Assembly: GCF_021026295.1 (NCBI RefSeq)
Contig: NZ_JAJNDA010000001.1
Location: forward strand, 372,001-436,000
Direction: 5' to 3'
DNA: 64,000 nt
From: Actinomycetospora soli
Lineage (GTDB): Bacteria > Actinomycetota > Actinomycetes > Mycobacteriales > Pseudonocardiaceae
Shown: positions 48,869 through 58,809 of the stretch, piece by piece
How the letters are laid out: each line of letters starts with the position of its first letter
Numbering within the stretch: position 1 is the stretch's first letter
Notes under the pieces: model-generated
Told to the model about the DNA's origin: nothing
The model's input: the letters and a program-made list of their open reading frames with translations, nothing else
Databases searched by the model: none
Program-made: the position numbers and the translations under genes

Positions 48869-48997
48869 TGGGGGGATTCCCGACGACGGGACGGCGCGGG
48901 TCGGGCCACGGCGCCTCCGTCGACCCCGCCGTCGACGATGTCCCGCTGCTCCCACCCGGTGCGTGCAGCGCGCCATCGTCGCCGGGCGACGCCGCGG

Positions 48998-49831
48998 TCA
49001 GTGCCGGAAGGACGTCCCCTGGGCGGTGGCGAGCAGCCGCCCTCGGTCGTCGACCAGCTCGGCCCGCCCGACCCGCATGCGCCGGCCGCGGTGCTCCACG
49101 ACGACCCGGCACATCACCGGGTGGTCCCCCGGGCGCACCGAGCGCACGAAGCTGATCGCGAAGTCGTCCGGGATGACGTCGAGCGCGTGCGCGAGGCCCC
49201 GGGCGGCCAGGCCCGCGAGCGCGCCGCCCTGCACCACGCCCGCGGAGTTCCGGGTCGCGGGGTCGGGGTGGGCGATCATCGTCGTGCCGTCGCGGGTCGG
49301 GTCCTCCCCGCGGTGCGGCATGAGCAGCCGCCAGCCCGAGGGCCGGTTCGACCAGTGCGGTGCGGTCCGCCCGTACTGCTCGGCCAGCCCGTCGGTGAGC
49401 ACGGCGTTCCGCCCGACGCAGCGGGCGACGGTGTTCCCGTCCCGGTCGGTGATCGTCGCCGAGCTCAGGCCGACGCCGTTGCTCGCGTCGTCGAGGGTGC
49501 CCGTGGCCCCGAGCTCCTCCCCCGGCAGCGGGCGGCCGAGCAGCTGGACCGCGAGCCGCACCGTCACGATGCGGTCGCCCGCGCGCAGGCTGCTCGAGTA
49601 GGACACCCCGAGCACGAAGTCGGCGAGGATGAGCAGCGACTCGAGCAGCCCGTCACCGATCGTCGTGGGCATCCGCGCCTCGGCGCAGCCCCGCTCGATC
49701 CGCGTCAGCCGCGCGTGCGTCGCGGCGTGGACCGGGGCGAGCGGGGCCTTCTCGTCGACGAGCCGGCGCAGGGTGGCCAGCGGGGTCGGGTCGTCCGCCG
49801 TCTCACCGCCGTGCTCCGCTCGATCGCTCAC
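48998..49831 (-). CDS. PaaI/DUF4442-like double-hotdog acyl-CoA thioesterase
   Basis: 277 residues, GTG start. Two hotdog-like halves: the first about 30-150 (PTTIGDGLLESLLILADFVL, VTVRLAVQLLGRPLPGEEL), the second about 165-277 with RNSAGVVQGGALAGLAARGL, the HGG-like helix of PaaI thioesterases in which the first residue is here Gln, and HPVMCRVVVEHRGRRMRVGR. Family members hydrolyse acyl- or aryl-CoA thioesters in the cytoplasm; substrate unknown. CATGAT (49838-49843, minus strand) ends 6 nt before the GTG, so it may be leaderless. The 157 bases downstream, to the next promoter, hold only one CCCGACGACGGG motif. Confidence 0.75.
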   Translation of the reverse strand: MSDRAEHGGETADDPTPLATLRRLVDEKAPLAPVHAATHARLTRIERGCAEARMPTTIGDGLLESLLILADFVLGVSYSSSLRAGDRIVTVRLAVQLLGRPLPGEELGATGTLDDASNGVGLSSATITDRDGNTVARCVGRNAVLTDGLAEQYGRTAPHWSNRPSGWRLLMPHRGEDPTRDGTTMIAHPDPATRNSAGVVQGGALAGLAARGLAHALDVIPDDFAISFVRSVRPGDHPVMCRVVVEHRGRRMRVGRAELVDDRGRLLATAQGTSFRH

Positions 49832-49909
49832 GCGCCGATCATGCCCAATCGAGCTGACGGTGCGACGCTCGGGCGGCGTTCTGGGCGCTTCATCCCTCGA
49901 ACGGCCGCA

Positions 49910-50806
49910 TCACCCCACGGAGACGGTGACGCCGGTCAGCTCCTCGCACGCCCGGACGAGGGCCTTCTGGACCTCGCGGTCGTGCGAGGCGGCCGTCGAG
50001 CCGACCGGGATGGGGTGGCCCCACGACTCCGCCGGGCCGTCCGGGCCGATGTAGACGCCGCCGGGCAGGTCCGGCACCGTCGCGGCGTACAGCTCGGGCA
50101 GCGCGCCCATCTCCGGGCCCTGCGCGACGATCCGGTTGAGCACGCCCATCACGGCGTCCTGGAACGACTCGGTGCGCGACTGGAGGTTGGTCGCGCTGTA
50201 GCCCGGGTGCGCGGCCATGGAGCGCAGCGACGAGCCGGCCGCGACGAAGCGGCGCTCGAGCTCGTAGGCGAACATCAGGTCCGCGAGCTTGGACTGGCCG
50301 TAGGCGAGCCAGCGCTGGTAGCGGCGGCGCTCCCAGTTCAGGTCGTCGAGCCGGATCGACCCGAGCCGGTGCGCCTGGCTGGACAGCGTCACCACGCGGT
50401 CGGTGAGCCGGTCGAGCAGCAGGCCGGTCAGCGCGACGTGGCCGAGGACGTTGGTGCCGAACTGCATCTCGAAGCCGTCGACGGTGCGCTGGAACGGGAT
50501 CGCCATGAGCCCGGCGTTGTTGATCAGCACGTCGACCGGCCCGTCGAGCCGCGCGGCGAACTTGTGCACGGAGGCGAGGTCGGCGAGGTCGAGCTCCTCG
50601 ACGGCGGTGGTGCCCGGGCCGCCGCTCTGCGCGATCCGCGCCGCGGCCTGCTCGCCCTTGTCGGTGTTGCGGCAGGCCAGCACCACGTGCGCGCCGTGGG
50701 CCACGAGTTCGGCGGCGGCGACGAGTCCGAGCCCGGAGTTCGCCCCGGTCACGACGAACGTGCGGCCGGTCTGGTCGGGGATGTCGGCGGAGGTCCAGGG
50801 GGCCAT
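49910..50806 (-). CDS. Short-chain dehydrogenase/reductase
   Basis: 298 residues from ATG 50806 (MAPWTSADIPDQTGRTF). Classical SDR: TFVVTGANSGLGLVAAAELV (cofactor loop), VLINNAGLMA, the Ser of VVTLSSQAHRLGS and YGQSKLADL with the catalytic Tyr and Lys. The RN after VVLACRN suggests NADP preference. It resembles the retinol-dehydrogenase-like oxidoreductases common in actinobacteria; substrate unknown. An ATG seven codons earlier (50827) overlaps the upstream stop as TGATG, so the translated start may be there; either way it is coupled to the lipase-like gene. Confidence 0.88.
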   Translation of the reverse strand: MAPWTSADIPDQTGRTFVVTGANSGLGLVAAAELVAHGAHVVLACRNTDKGEQAAARIAQSGGPGTTAVEELDLADLASVHKFAARLDGPVDVLINNAGLMAIPFQRTVDGFEMQFGTNVLGHVALTGLLLDRLTDRVVTLSSQAHRLGSIRLDDLNWERRRYQRWLAYGQSKLADLMFAYELERRFVAAGSSLRSMAAHPGYSATNLQSRTESFQDAVMGVLNRIVAQGPEMGALPELYAATVPDLPGGVYIGPDGPAESWGHPIPVGSTAASHDREVQKALVRACEELTGVTVSVG

Positions 50807-50826
50807 GGATGCGTAGGTACCCCGCA

Positions 50827-51570
50827 TCAGGCGAGCAGACGCGCGATGTGGGAGTACACGTCCGCGTTCACGCAGAGCCCGATGTGACTCCCCCGCACCG
50901 CGACGTTCTCCGCCCCGTCGACCAGGCACGACTCCGGGCGCACGATGCCGTCCTCCACCGTCCGGATGCTGGTGAGCGGCACGGGCGGCGGCTCGCGCAG
51001 GTCCCGGCCGAAGGCGCACGGGCAGTCCACGGTGAGGCACTGCGGCCGGGCGGGGCGCAGCAGGTTCTGGCCGAGCCGGGCGCCGCCGACCGCCGCGAGG
51101 GTGAGCACGGAGGCGTCGAACGGGGACGACAGCGGGCTGCCGAGGGTGATCACGCGCCGGACCCGGCTCGGCCGTCGGGCGGCCACCGCGTGCGCCAGGA
51201 GACCGCCCCGGCTGTGTCCGATCACCGTCACGGGCCGCCCCGAGCGCTCGGCGACGTCCGCGAGCCGACGGTCCAGGCGCCGCACCGCGGCCTCGGAGCA
51301 GTCGACGTTCCAGGCGATCCCCGACCGGTAGGCGCGGTACCCGCACCGGCGCAGCCAGGTCCGCAGCACCGCGAGCGAGGCGTCGCCCGCGAGGAAGCCG
51401 GGCACCGTCAGCACCGGGTCGTCGGCCCCGGGCCGGACGCCCTGGCCCCGGTACACCCCGGACGCGAGCAGCCCGAGGAACTCGACCTGGAACCGGGCCT
51501 CGCCGAGCAGGTTCCCGCGGAACGGCGGCACGACCGGGGTGAGCGCGGGCGTCGCCGGTTCCGCCGTCAC
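50827..51570 (-). CDS. Alpha/beta hydrolase (lipase/esterase-like)
   Basis: 247 residues from GTG 51570. An alpha/beta hydrolase: DDPVLTVPGFLAGDASLAVL (oxyanion region), nucleophile elbow VTVIGHSRGGLLAHAVA with the Ser, VITLGSPLSSPFD, and a late GSHIGLCVNADVY carrying the probable catalytic His. The pattern is close to PGAP1/LipA-type esterases and to lipases that act with an SDR partner. No signal peptide, so intracellular. Its TGA overlaps a possible ATG of the SDR gene (TGATG), indicating an operon of the two. Confidence 0.8.
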   Translation of the reverse strand: MTAEPATPALTPVVPPFRGNLLGEARFQVEFLGLLASGVYRGQGVRPGADDPVLTVPGFLAGDASLAVLRTWLRRCGYRAYRSGIAWNVDCSEAAVRRLDRRLADVAERSGRPVTVIGHSRGGLLAHAVAARRPSRVRRVITLGSPLSSPFDASVLTLAAVGGARLGQNLLRPARPQCLTVDCPCAFGRDLREPPPVPLTSIRTVEDGIVRPESCLVDGAENVAVRGSHIGLCVNADVYSHIARLLA

Positions 51571-51609
51571 GTCCCGGCACGCTACCGGGGCCACCTCGAT
51601 CCGACGACC

Positions 51610-51655
51610 GTGTGCCGCCGCTGACGCTCGACGTCCGCCGTGTGCCACCGCTGAC
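51610..51655. repeat. Two direct copies of GTGTGCC(A/G)CCGCTGAC upstream of the ArsR gene
   Basis: Copies at 51610-51625 (one change) and 51640-51655 (exact), spaced 30 bp start to start, in the gap between the hydrolase and the ArsR gene. They match the arms of the cobL 3' palindrome 5.4 kb away. Confidence 0.75.
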
Positions 51656-51683
51656 GTCCGGCGCCGCGACCCGGGCCCCGTGG

Positions 51684-51689
51684 GATACT
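51684..51689 (+). promoter_or_regulatory. -10 box of the ArsR gene
   Basis: GATACT, 7 nt before the GTG at 51697 (leaderless). No -35 consensus; the repeat copies lie just upstream. Confidence 0.5.
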
Positions 51690-51696
51690 CCCGCCC

Positions 51697-52119
51697 GTGC
51701 ACCTCACCGGGGATCCGGACGCCGTCGGCGTCGACGGCGACCACCGCGTCTGCGCGGCGGTCGAGGCGCTGCCGGACGCGGCGACGATGCACGGGTGGGT
51801 GTCGCGCTTCGCGCTGCTGGCCGACCCCACGCGGCTGACGCTGCTGCTCTGCATCCACGAGGTCGGCGAGATCTGCGTGTCCGACCTCGCGCTGGCGGCC
51901 GGCCTCAAGGACTCCACGACGAGCCAGGCCCTGCGGCTGCTGCGCGCGCAGAACCTGGTCAGCGCCCACCGCGACGGGCGGGTCGTGCGCTACCGGCTCG
52001 CCGACGCGGTCGTGAAGGATCTGCTGGACCGCATCCACGACGCCGGGTCGGTCGAGCCGTTCGCGCCCCTCACCCCAACAGGGTCGACAGGATCTCCGCG
52101 AGGCGCCGCGTCTCGATGA
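51697..52119 (+). CDS. ArsR/SmtB-family transcriptional regulator
   Basis: 140 residues, GTG start. Winged helix: RFALLADPTRLTLLLCIHEV, then EICVSDLALAAGLKDSTTSQ, ALRLLRAQNLVSAHRDGRVVRYRL. Cys residues at VCAAV, LLLCIHE and EICVSD resemble the positions used for metal sensing in CadC/CmtR-type repressors (compare ELCVCDL), though the second Cys of that motif is Ser; His in TMHGW and RIHDAG could complete a site. Metal identity is not readable. Target unknown; it could act on itself. The last roughly 17 codons overlap the convergent metX gene. Confidence 0.85.
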   Translation: MHLTGDPDAVGVDGDHRVCAAVEALPDAATMHGWVSRFALLADPTRLTLLLCIHEVGEICVSDLALAAGLKDSTTSQALRLLRAQNLVSAHRDGRVVRYRLADAVVKDLLDRIHDAGSVEPFAPLTPTGSTGSPRGAASR

Positions 52120-53302
52120 GGAAGGCGTCGTGCCCGTAGGGCGACTCGATGCGTTCCACCGGGCCGGCGCCCGGGATGAGCTCGGCCAGCTCCTCCTGCT
52201 GCGCCAGCGGGTAGAGCCGGTCGGTCGTCGACCCCGCGACGACGGTGCGCGCGGTGACCCGCCCGAGGGCCTCGGCCATCGTGCCGCGGCCCCGGGAGAC
52301 GTCGTGGCCGTTCATCGCGGCCGTCAGCGCCACGTAGGACCCGGCGTCGAACCGGTGGACCAGCTTCTCGGCGTGGTGGTCGAGGTAGGACTCGACGGCG
52401 AACCGTCCGGGGGCGGTCGCGTCGTAGGGGTCCTCGCCCGGCTGCGGCCGGCGCCCGAAGCGGGTGTCCAGCTCCTCGGCGGTGCGGTAGGTGGCGTGGG
52501 CGATGCGCCGCGCCACCCCGAGGCCGACGTGCGGCCCCTGCCCGCGCCCGCGGTCGTGGTAGTCGCCGCCGCACCAGTTCGGGTCCTCGCGGATCGCGGC
52601 GAGCTGCGGTGACGCCCAGGCGATCTGGTCCGCCGACGCCGCCGCGCAGCACGCGAGCAGCAGCAGCCGCTCCACGCGCTCGGGGTGGGTCACGGCCCAC
52701 TCGACCGCCCGCATGCCGCCCATCGACCCGCCGAGCACGGCCGCCCACGAGCCGATGCCGAGCTGGTCGGCGAGCCGGACCTCGAGGGCGACCTGGTCCC
52801 GCACGCTCGTGCGCGGGAAGCGGGAGCCCCACGCCCGGCCGTCCGGCGCCGTCGACGCCGGCCCGGTGGTCCCCTGGCACCCGCCGAGGACGTTGGGGGC
52901 GACGACGTACCAGCGGTCGGTGTCGATCGTCAGGCCCGGCCCGATGATCCCCGCCCACCAGCCGGGCGTCGGGTGCCCGAGCCCCGTCGTCCCCACGACG
53001 TGCGAGTCCCCCGTGAGGGCGTGCAGGACGAGGATCGCGTTGGAGCCGTCGTAGGTGCCCCAGGACTCGTAGGCCACCGTGACGTCGGGCAGCGCCGCAC
53101 CGCTCTCGAGCGGGAGCGGGTCGGGCAGCGTCACGAAGCGGCGGCCGCCGACCGGGTCACCCTCCCGCCACGCACCGGTGGCGGGAGGGAGGACCGGCAC
53201 CGATCCGTCGTCGGGACGAGGTCCCGGCGATCCGGCCGGCACACCGCCGGGGAGGAGCACCGGAGACGCAGCGGAGCGGAGCTCGACCGAGGAGTCCGTC
53301 AC
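52070..53302 (-). CDS. metX: Homoserine O-acetyltransferase MetX
   Basis: 410 residues, GTG start overlapping the metY stop (GTGA). Transfers acetyl from acetyl-CoA to homoserine, the first committed step of methionine synthesis in this pathway. Alpha/beta hydrolase fold with VTVAYESWGTYDGSNAILVL, HALTGDSHV, the nucleophile GGSMGGMRAVEW and the late His in SPYGHDAFLIE. The N-terminal 45 residues (Pro/Gly-rich) are longer than in many homologues. It is the last gene of the leftward metY-metX pair. Confidence 0.95.
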   Translation of the reverse strand: MTDSSVELRSAASPVLLPGGVPAGSPGPRPDDGSVPVLPPATGAWREGDPVGGRRFVTLPDPLPLESGAALPDVTVAYESWGTYDGSNAILVLHALTGDSHVVGTTGLGHPTPGWWAGIIGPGLTIDTDRWYVVAPNVLGGCQGTTGPASTAPDGRAWGSRFPRTSVRDQVALEVRLADQLGIGSWAAVLGGSMGGMRAVEWAVTHPERVERLLLLACCAAASADQIAWASPQLAAIREDPNWCGGDYHDRGRGQGPHVGLGVARRIAHATYRTAEELDTRFGRRPQPGEDPYDATAPGRFAVESYLDHHAEKLVHRFDAGSYVALTAAMNGHDVSRGRGTMAEALGRVTARTVVAGSTTDRLYPLAQQEELAELIPGAGPVERIESPYGHDAFLIETRRLAEILSTLLG

Positions 53303-54618
53303 GCAGTCTTCGACTTCGCCGCGGTGAACCCTGCCTCGAGGTCGGCCTTGAGGTCCTCGACGTTCTCGATCCCGACGGCGAGGCGCACCAGGCCGGGGGT
53401 CACGCCGCTGGACTCCTGCTCGTTCTCCGAGAGCTGGCTGTGCGTGGTCGACGCCGGGTGGGCGATCAGCGAGCGCACGTCACCGATGTTGACCAGCTGC
53501 GAGTGCAGGCTCGTGCCGTCGACGAACGCGCGGCCCGCCTCGACCCCGCCCCGCAGCTCGAACGACACGATCGCGCCGACACCCTGGGGCAGGTACTTCC
53601 GGCCGGCCTCGTACCAGGGGCTCGAGGGCAGGCCCGCGTAGTAGACCTTCTCGACCTCGTCGCGCGCCTCGAGCCACTCGGCCAGGGCCTGGGCGTTCTC
53701 GACGTGGCGCTCCATGCGCAGCGAGAGCGTCTCGATGCCCTGGATGATCAGGAAGGAGTTGAACGGGGCGATCGCCGCGCCGGTGTCGCGCAGCAGCTGC
53801 ACGCGCAGCTTCGCGGCGTAGGCGCCCGGGCCGAGGGCCTCCCAGAACTTCAGGCCGTGGTAGCTCGGGTCGGGCTCCGTGAAGCCGGGGAAGCGGTCGC
53901 CGTGGGCGCCGAAGTCGAACGTGCCGCCGTCGACGACGATGCCCGCGACGGTGGTGCCGTGGCCGCCGAGGTACTTGGTGGCCGAGTGGATGACGATGTC
54001 GGCGCCGTGCTCGATCGGGCGCAGCAGGTAGGGCGTCGGCACGGTGTTGTCGACGAGCAGCGGCACGCCGATCTCGTGCGCGACACCGGCGACCCCGGAG
54101 ATGTCGAGGACGTTCGAGCCCGGGTTGGCGATCGTCTCGGCGAAGAACAGCTTGGTGTTCGGCCGCACGGCGTTGCGCCACTGCTCGAGGTCGTCCTGGT
54201 CCTCGACGAACGTGACCTCGACGCCCAGCTTGGGCAGCGTGTAGTGGAACAGGTTGTACGTGCCGCCGTAGAGGCTCGGGCTGGACACGAAGTGGTCGCC
54301 GGAGTTCGCGATGTTGAGGATCGCCGCGGTGGTGGCGGCCGAACCGGAGGCGAACGCGAGCGCGGCGACGCCGCCCTCGAGCGCGGCGAGGCGCTGCTCG
54401 AAGACGTCCTGCGTCGGGTTCATGATCCGCGTGTAGATGTTGCCCGGCTCGGCCAGCGAGAACAGGTCGGCGCCGTGCTGGGTGTCGCGGAAGACGTAGG
54501 ACGTCGTCTGGTAGATCGGCGTCGCCCGGGCGTTGGTGGCCGGGTCGGGCTGCGCGCCGGAGTGGATCTGCTTGGTCTCGAACGACCAGTTGGCGGCGAG
54601 GTCCTCGGGGGTGGTCAT
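53299..54618 (-). CDS. metY: O-acetylhomoserine sulfhydrylase MetY (PLP)
   Basis: 439 residues from ATG 54618, AGGAG 9 nt upstream. Cys/Met-metabolism PLP enzyme: [28 protein letters not shown]-like [20 protein letters not shown], the PLP Lys in [19 protein letters not shown], and [20 protein letters not shown]. It makes homocysteine from O-acetylhomoserine and sulfide. Next to metX, which makes its substrate. Possible transcription from upstream genes (response-regulator operon ends 62 bases away) or from a promoter inside that gap. No SAM riboswitch recognised in the 60-base leader. Confidence 0.95.
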   Translation of the reverse strand: MTTPEDLAANWSFETKQIHSGAQPDPATNARATPIYQTTSYVFRDTQHGADLFSLAEPGNIYTRIMNPTQDVFEQRLAALEGGVAALAFASGSAATTAAILNIANSGDHFVSSPSLYGGTYNLFHYTLPKLGVEVTFVEDQDDLEQWRNAVRPNTKLFFAETIANPGSNVLDISGVAGVAHEIGVPLLVDNTVPTPYLLRPIEHGADIVIHSATKYLGGHGTTVAGIVVDGGTFDFGAHGDRFPGFTEPDPSYHGLKFWEALGPGAYAAKLRVQLLRDTGAAIAPFNSFLIIQGIETLSLRMERHVENAQALAEWLEARDEVEKVYYAGLPSSPWYEAGRKYLPQGVGAIVSFELRGGVEAGRAFVDGTSLHSQLVNIGDVRSLIAHPASTTHSQLSENEQESSGVTPGLVRLAVGIENVEDLKADLEAGFTAAKSKTA

Positions 54619-54679
54619 GCTGGGTGACTCCTGGGTACGTGGGTTCTGACGGGTGACGGACGACGGGTCGGACAGCGTC

Positions 54680-54790
54680 TCAGCGACGACAGAACTCGTC
54701 GAACGCGTCGATCCGGCGACTGGGCCAGAACTCGTCACGCACGGGCTCGAGCACGGCGGTGTGGAGCACGTCCGACACCTTAGAGGTCAC
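54680..54790 (-). CDS. Candidate small protein gene, 36 aa
   Basis: GTG at 54790 with GAGGAG 5 nt upstream, 9 bases after the stop of the response-regulator gene; 36 codons then TGA at 54680. The product starts VTSKVSDVLHTAVLEPVRDE and ends RIDAFDEFCRR, charged and without a membrane segment. The ribosome binding site and operon position argue for translation; I recognise no family. It might be a co-translated partner of the signalling proteins or a leader peptide for metY. Confidence 0.5.
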   Translation of the reverse strand: MTSKVSDVLHTAVLEPVRDEFWPSRRIDAFDEFCRR

Positions 54791-54799
54791 GGGTGCTCC

Positions 54800-55220
54800 T
54801 CAGCGCGGGAGCTTCACCACCGTCACGAAGAAGTCGTCGATCTGCCGGATGATGTCGATGAAGCGCTCGAAGTCGACGGGCTTGGCGACGTAGGCGTTGG
54901 CGTGCAGGTCGTAGCTGCGCAGGATGTCCTCCTCGGCCTGCGAGGTGGTGAGCACGACCACCGGGATCGCCCGCAGCGTCTCGTCGGACTTGATCTCCTC
55001 CAGCACCTGCCGGCCGTCCTTCCGCGGCAGGTTGAGGTCGAGCAGGATCAGGCCCGGCCGGGGGGCGTCGGCGTGCGCGCCCTCGCGGCGCAGGAACTCC
55101 AGCGCCTCCACGCCGTCGGAGACCACGTGCAGGGTGTTGCGCAGCTTGTGGTGCTCGAACGCCTCGCGGGTCATGAGGACGTCGCCCTCGTCGTCCTCGA
55201 CCAGCAGCACGTCGATCTCG

Positions 55221-55237
<17 letters not shown>
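54800..55237 (-). CDS. Single-domain response regulator (CheY/Rcp1-like)
   Basis: 145 residues, GTG start. A stand-alone receiver domain: [19 protein letters not shown] (acidic pocket), [17 protein letters not shown] with the phospho-accepting Asp, [18 protein letters not shown], and AYVAKPVDF with the conserved Lys. No output domain, so it acts by protein contact, as do Rcp1-type regulators paired with HAMP/PHY kinases. The gene overlaps the upstream kinase gene by 17 bases, making that kinase its obvious partner. It is followed by a 36-codon ORF and then metY. Confidence 0.92.
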
Positions 55238-56425
<1,188 letters not shown>

Positions 56426-56429
<4 letters not shown>

Positions 56430-57643
56430 CGGCCCGACACCACCAGCACGGCCGCGACGTCGTCGGCCCGCTCGACGGTGAGCGTGCGGACCTGCTCCAG
56501 GACCCGGTCCAGCAACCGCTCCGCCCCGGCGGCGTCCAGGCCGCCGGCGGGCTCGTCGCGCAGGCAGCGTTCGAGGACGGCGAGCAGGCCGTCGGTGCCG
56601 AGCACGTCGTCGTCGGGCAGCGCGGAGGCGACCGGCCGGCCCTCCACGAGCCCGTCGGTGTAGAGCAGCATCGCCCAGCCCGGGGGCAGCGCCACCTCGA
56701 GTTCCTCCCAGCGGTCGTCGGACACGATCCCGATCGGGCGCCCGAGCCGGGTGACCGGCAGGGGCTGCACCTCGCCGCCCAGGTCCATCAGGACGGGCGG
56801 CGGGTGACCGGCGAGGCGCAGCCGGGCCCGCCGTCGGTCGGGGTCGACGGTGAGCACGGCGAGGGTGGCGAAGATGCCGGTGCGGGCCCGCTCGTGGACG
56901 AGCAGGCGCCCGAGGACGGGCAGCATCTGCGTGTCGGCGGTCTCCGCGAGCACCACGGTCCGCCACGCGATCCGCAGGTTCACCCCGAGCGCCGCCTCGT
57001 CGGGCCCGTGGCCGCAGACGTCACCGATCACCACGTGCAGGGTGCCGTCGGAGGCCTCGACCGCGTCGTAGAAGTCGCCGCCGAGCAGCCGCCGCCCACC
57101 TCCGGGCTCGTAGCGCACGGCGATCGCGACGTCGGGGTCGGTCACGAGCGGGGTGGGGAGCAGCCCGCGCTCGAGGCGGACGTTCTCCTCGGCGCGGGTG
57201 TGGGCGTCCCAGAGCTGCTGGCGGACCCGCTCACCCCGCACCCGCTCGACCGCGTAGCGCAGGGCCCGCGAGAGCGACGCACCGTCGACGTGGTGCTTGA
57301 GCAGGTAGTCCTGCGCGCCCGCGGCGACGGCGCGGGTGCCGAGCTCGTGGTCGTGCCGACCGGTCAGGACGACGACGGCCGGCCCGCCGTGCGCCCGCAG
57401 CACGTGCGCCAGCGCGTCGAGCCCCTCGCCGTCGGGCAGGGCGAGGTCGAGCAGGACGCACTCGACGCCGTCGAGCATCCGGTCGGCCTCGGCGAGGGTG
57501 CGGGCCCGGTGCAGCGTCGCCCGGAACCCGCCCGCGATCTCGGCGTCGGCGAGGTGCTCGGCGACCAGCAGGGCGTCCGCGTCGTCGTCCTCCACCAGGA
57601 GGATCGCCAGGGGAGCCGACGCACCGTCGAGCGAACCCGACAC
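56426..57643 (-). CDS. Receiver-SpoIIE (PP2C) phosphatase
   Basis: 405 residues from GTG 57643, chosen because GGAGG lies 8 nt before it. Receiver domain about 12-130 (LLVEDDDADALLVAEHL, LLDLALPDGEGLD with the Asp, YLLKHH with the Lys), a coiled-coil bridge (RALRYAVERVRGERVRQQLW), then a SpoIIE-type PP2C domain about 190-405 (GGDFYDAV, VIGDVCGHGPDEA, MLLYTDGLVEGR; metal Asp residues kept). Such proteins act on anti-sigma-factor antagonists, controlled by receiver phosphorylation; no anti-sigma or antagonist gene is nearby. First gene of the signalling operon. Confidence 0.92.
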
Positions 57644-57969
57644 TCCGCCCACCTCCCGCTGCGCATCGACGCGCCACGGGGTCGAGCGCCTGTCACCGGG
57701 CAGCCTAGAGAACGACGCTCGCGGGTTCCGACGCCCCTCCCGGGTGGGAGGTGGCCGGGCGCCGGCCACCCCACGTCGTCGCTGCACGGCCGCGGCAGGA
57801 CCCGCGGTCGACGTGCCCCGCGGACCACGCCGTGGCGCTCGCGGCCGTCAGGTCCGCGTCCGAGGGCGTCGGTTCCGGCGCCGTCGGCGGCCGGGCGTGT
57901 CCACCGCGGGCGCGCCACGCGTCGTGACCGACCCGCAGGGCCGGCCCCGCGGGTGGGTACACCGACCAC
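57644..57969. other. Intergenic region between the phosphatase operon and a divergent hydrolase
   Basis: 326 bases without a recognisable gene. On the minus strand TAGGCT (57702-57707) is a good -10 for the signalling operon, giving a leader of about 50 nt. On the plus strand GGTACACC (57956-57963) precedes the hydrolase GTG by a few bases and may be a poor -10. No repeat or hairpin stands out. Confidence 0.5.
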
Positions 57970-58809
57970 GTGACGGCGACGAAGGAATGGCTCGACGCGC
58001 AGTACGACGCGCGGGCGCAGGTGGACGACGCGGACGCGATCATCGCCGACTGGCTCGCCCGCAGCGACGCCCTGCGCCGCGAGCACCCGGCCCTGACGAT
58101 CCGCTACGGCGACGATCCCCGGCAGGCCGCGGACGTCTACTCCCCCGCCCCGGGCGGCGGGACCTCGCCGTTGGTGGTGTTCGTCCACGGCGGCTACTGG
58201 CAGGCGCTGGACAAGGAGACCTTCGGCTTCCTCGCCGAACCCTTCCTGACGGCGGGTGCGGTCTTCGCGTCGCTCGACTACCGGCTGGTGCCCGACGTGG
58301 CGATCGCCGAAGTGATCGCGGACGTCCGGGCCGGGATCGCGGAGCTGGCGCGGCGGGCCCCCGATCTGGGCGCGCAGGCCACCGACATCGGGCTCGTCGG
58401 GCACTCCGCCGGCGGCCACCTGGTCGCCGCGGCGATGGCCACCGACTGGGCGGAGCACGACCTGCCCGCCGACACCGTCGGACCCGTCGTCGGGATCAGC
58501 GGGCTGTACGACCTCGAGCCGATCCGGCGGTCCTACCTCAACGACGTGCTGGCGATGAGCGAGCAGGACGCCCACGCCGCGGGCCCGGTCCACATGGCCC
58601 CGACCGGCCCCGGACCCCTGCTCCTGACCTGCGGCGGGGACGAGCCCGGGGAGTTCGACCGCCAGCAGCGGCTGCTCGTCGACGCGTGGCCGGGCGTCCC
58701 CACCGACGTGCTGGCCCAGGACGGCGGCAACCACTTCGACGCCTGCGAGCGGCTCGCGCTCCCGGGCCCGCTGCGCGACCTGGCGGTACCGATGCTGGTC
58801 CGCGGCTGA
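57970..58809 (+). CDS. Alpha/beta hydrolase (kynurenine formamidase-like)
   Basis: 279 residues, GTG start. The motif HGGYWQALDKETFGFLAEPF is characteristic of the HGGxW group that includes arylformamidase (kynurenine formamidase) and related esterases. The nucleophile elbow is GLVGHSAGGHLVAAAMA, the acid lies in LLTCGGDEPGEFDRQ and the catalytic His in QDGGNHFDACERL. No kynurenine-pathway gene is adjacent, so the substrate is open: N-formylkynurenine or another small ester. Monocistronic; its stop abuts the convergent MarR gene (TGATCA). Confidence 0.85.
   Translation: MTATKEWLDAQYDARAQVDDADAIIADWLARSDALRREHPALTIRYGDDPRQAADVYSPAPGGGTSPLVVFVHGGYWQALDKETFGFLAEPFLTAGAVFASLDYRLVPDVAIAEVIADVRAGIAELARRAPDLGAQATDIGLVGHSAGGHLVAAAMATDWAEHDLPADTVGPVVGISGLYDLEPIRRSYLNDVLAMSEQDAHAAGPVHMAPTGPGPLLLTCGGDEPGEFDRQQRLLVDAWPGVPTDVLAQDGGNHFDACERLALPGPLRDLAVPMLVRG

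Noticed and set aside
54619-54679. SAM riboswitch ahead of metY
   Set aside because: The leader is only 60 bases after the small ORF and shows none of the pairing that I would expect.
57970-58809. Kynurenine pathway operon
   Set aside because: The formamidase-like hydrolase has no kynA or kynU homologue nearby.
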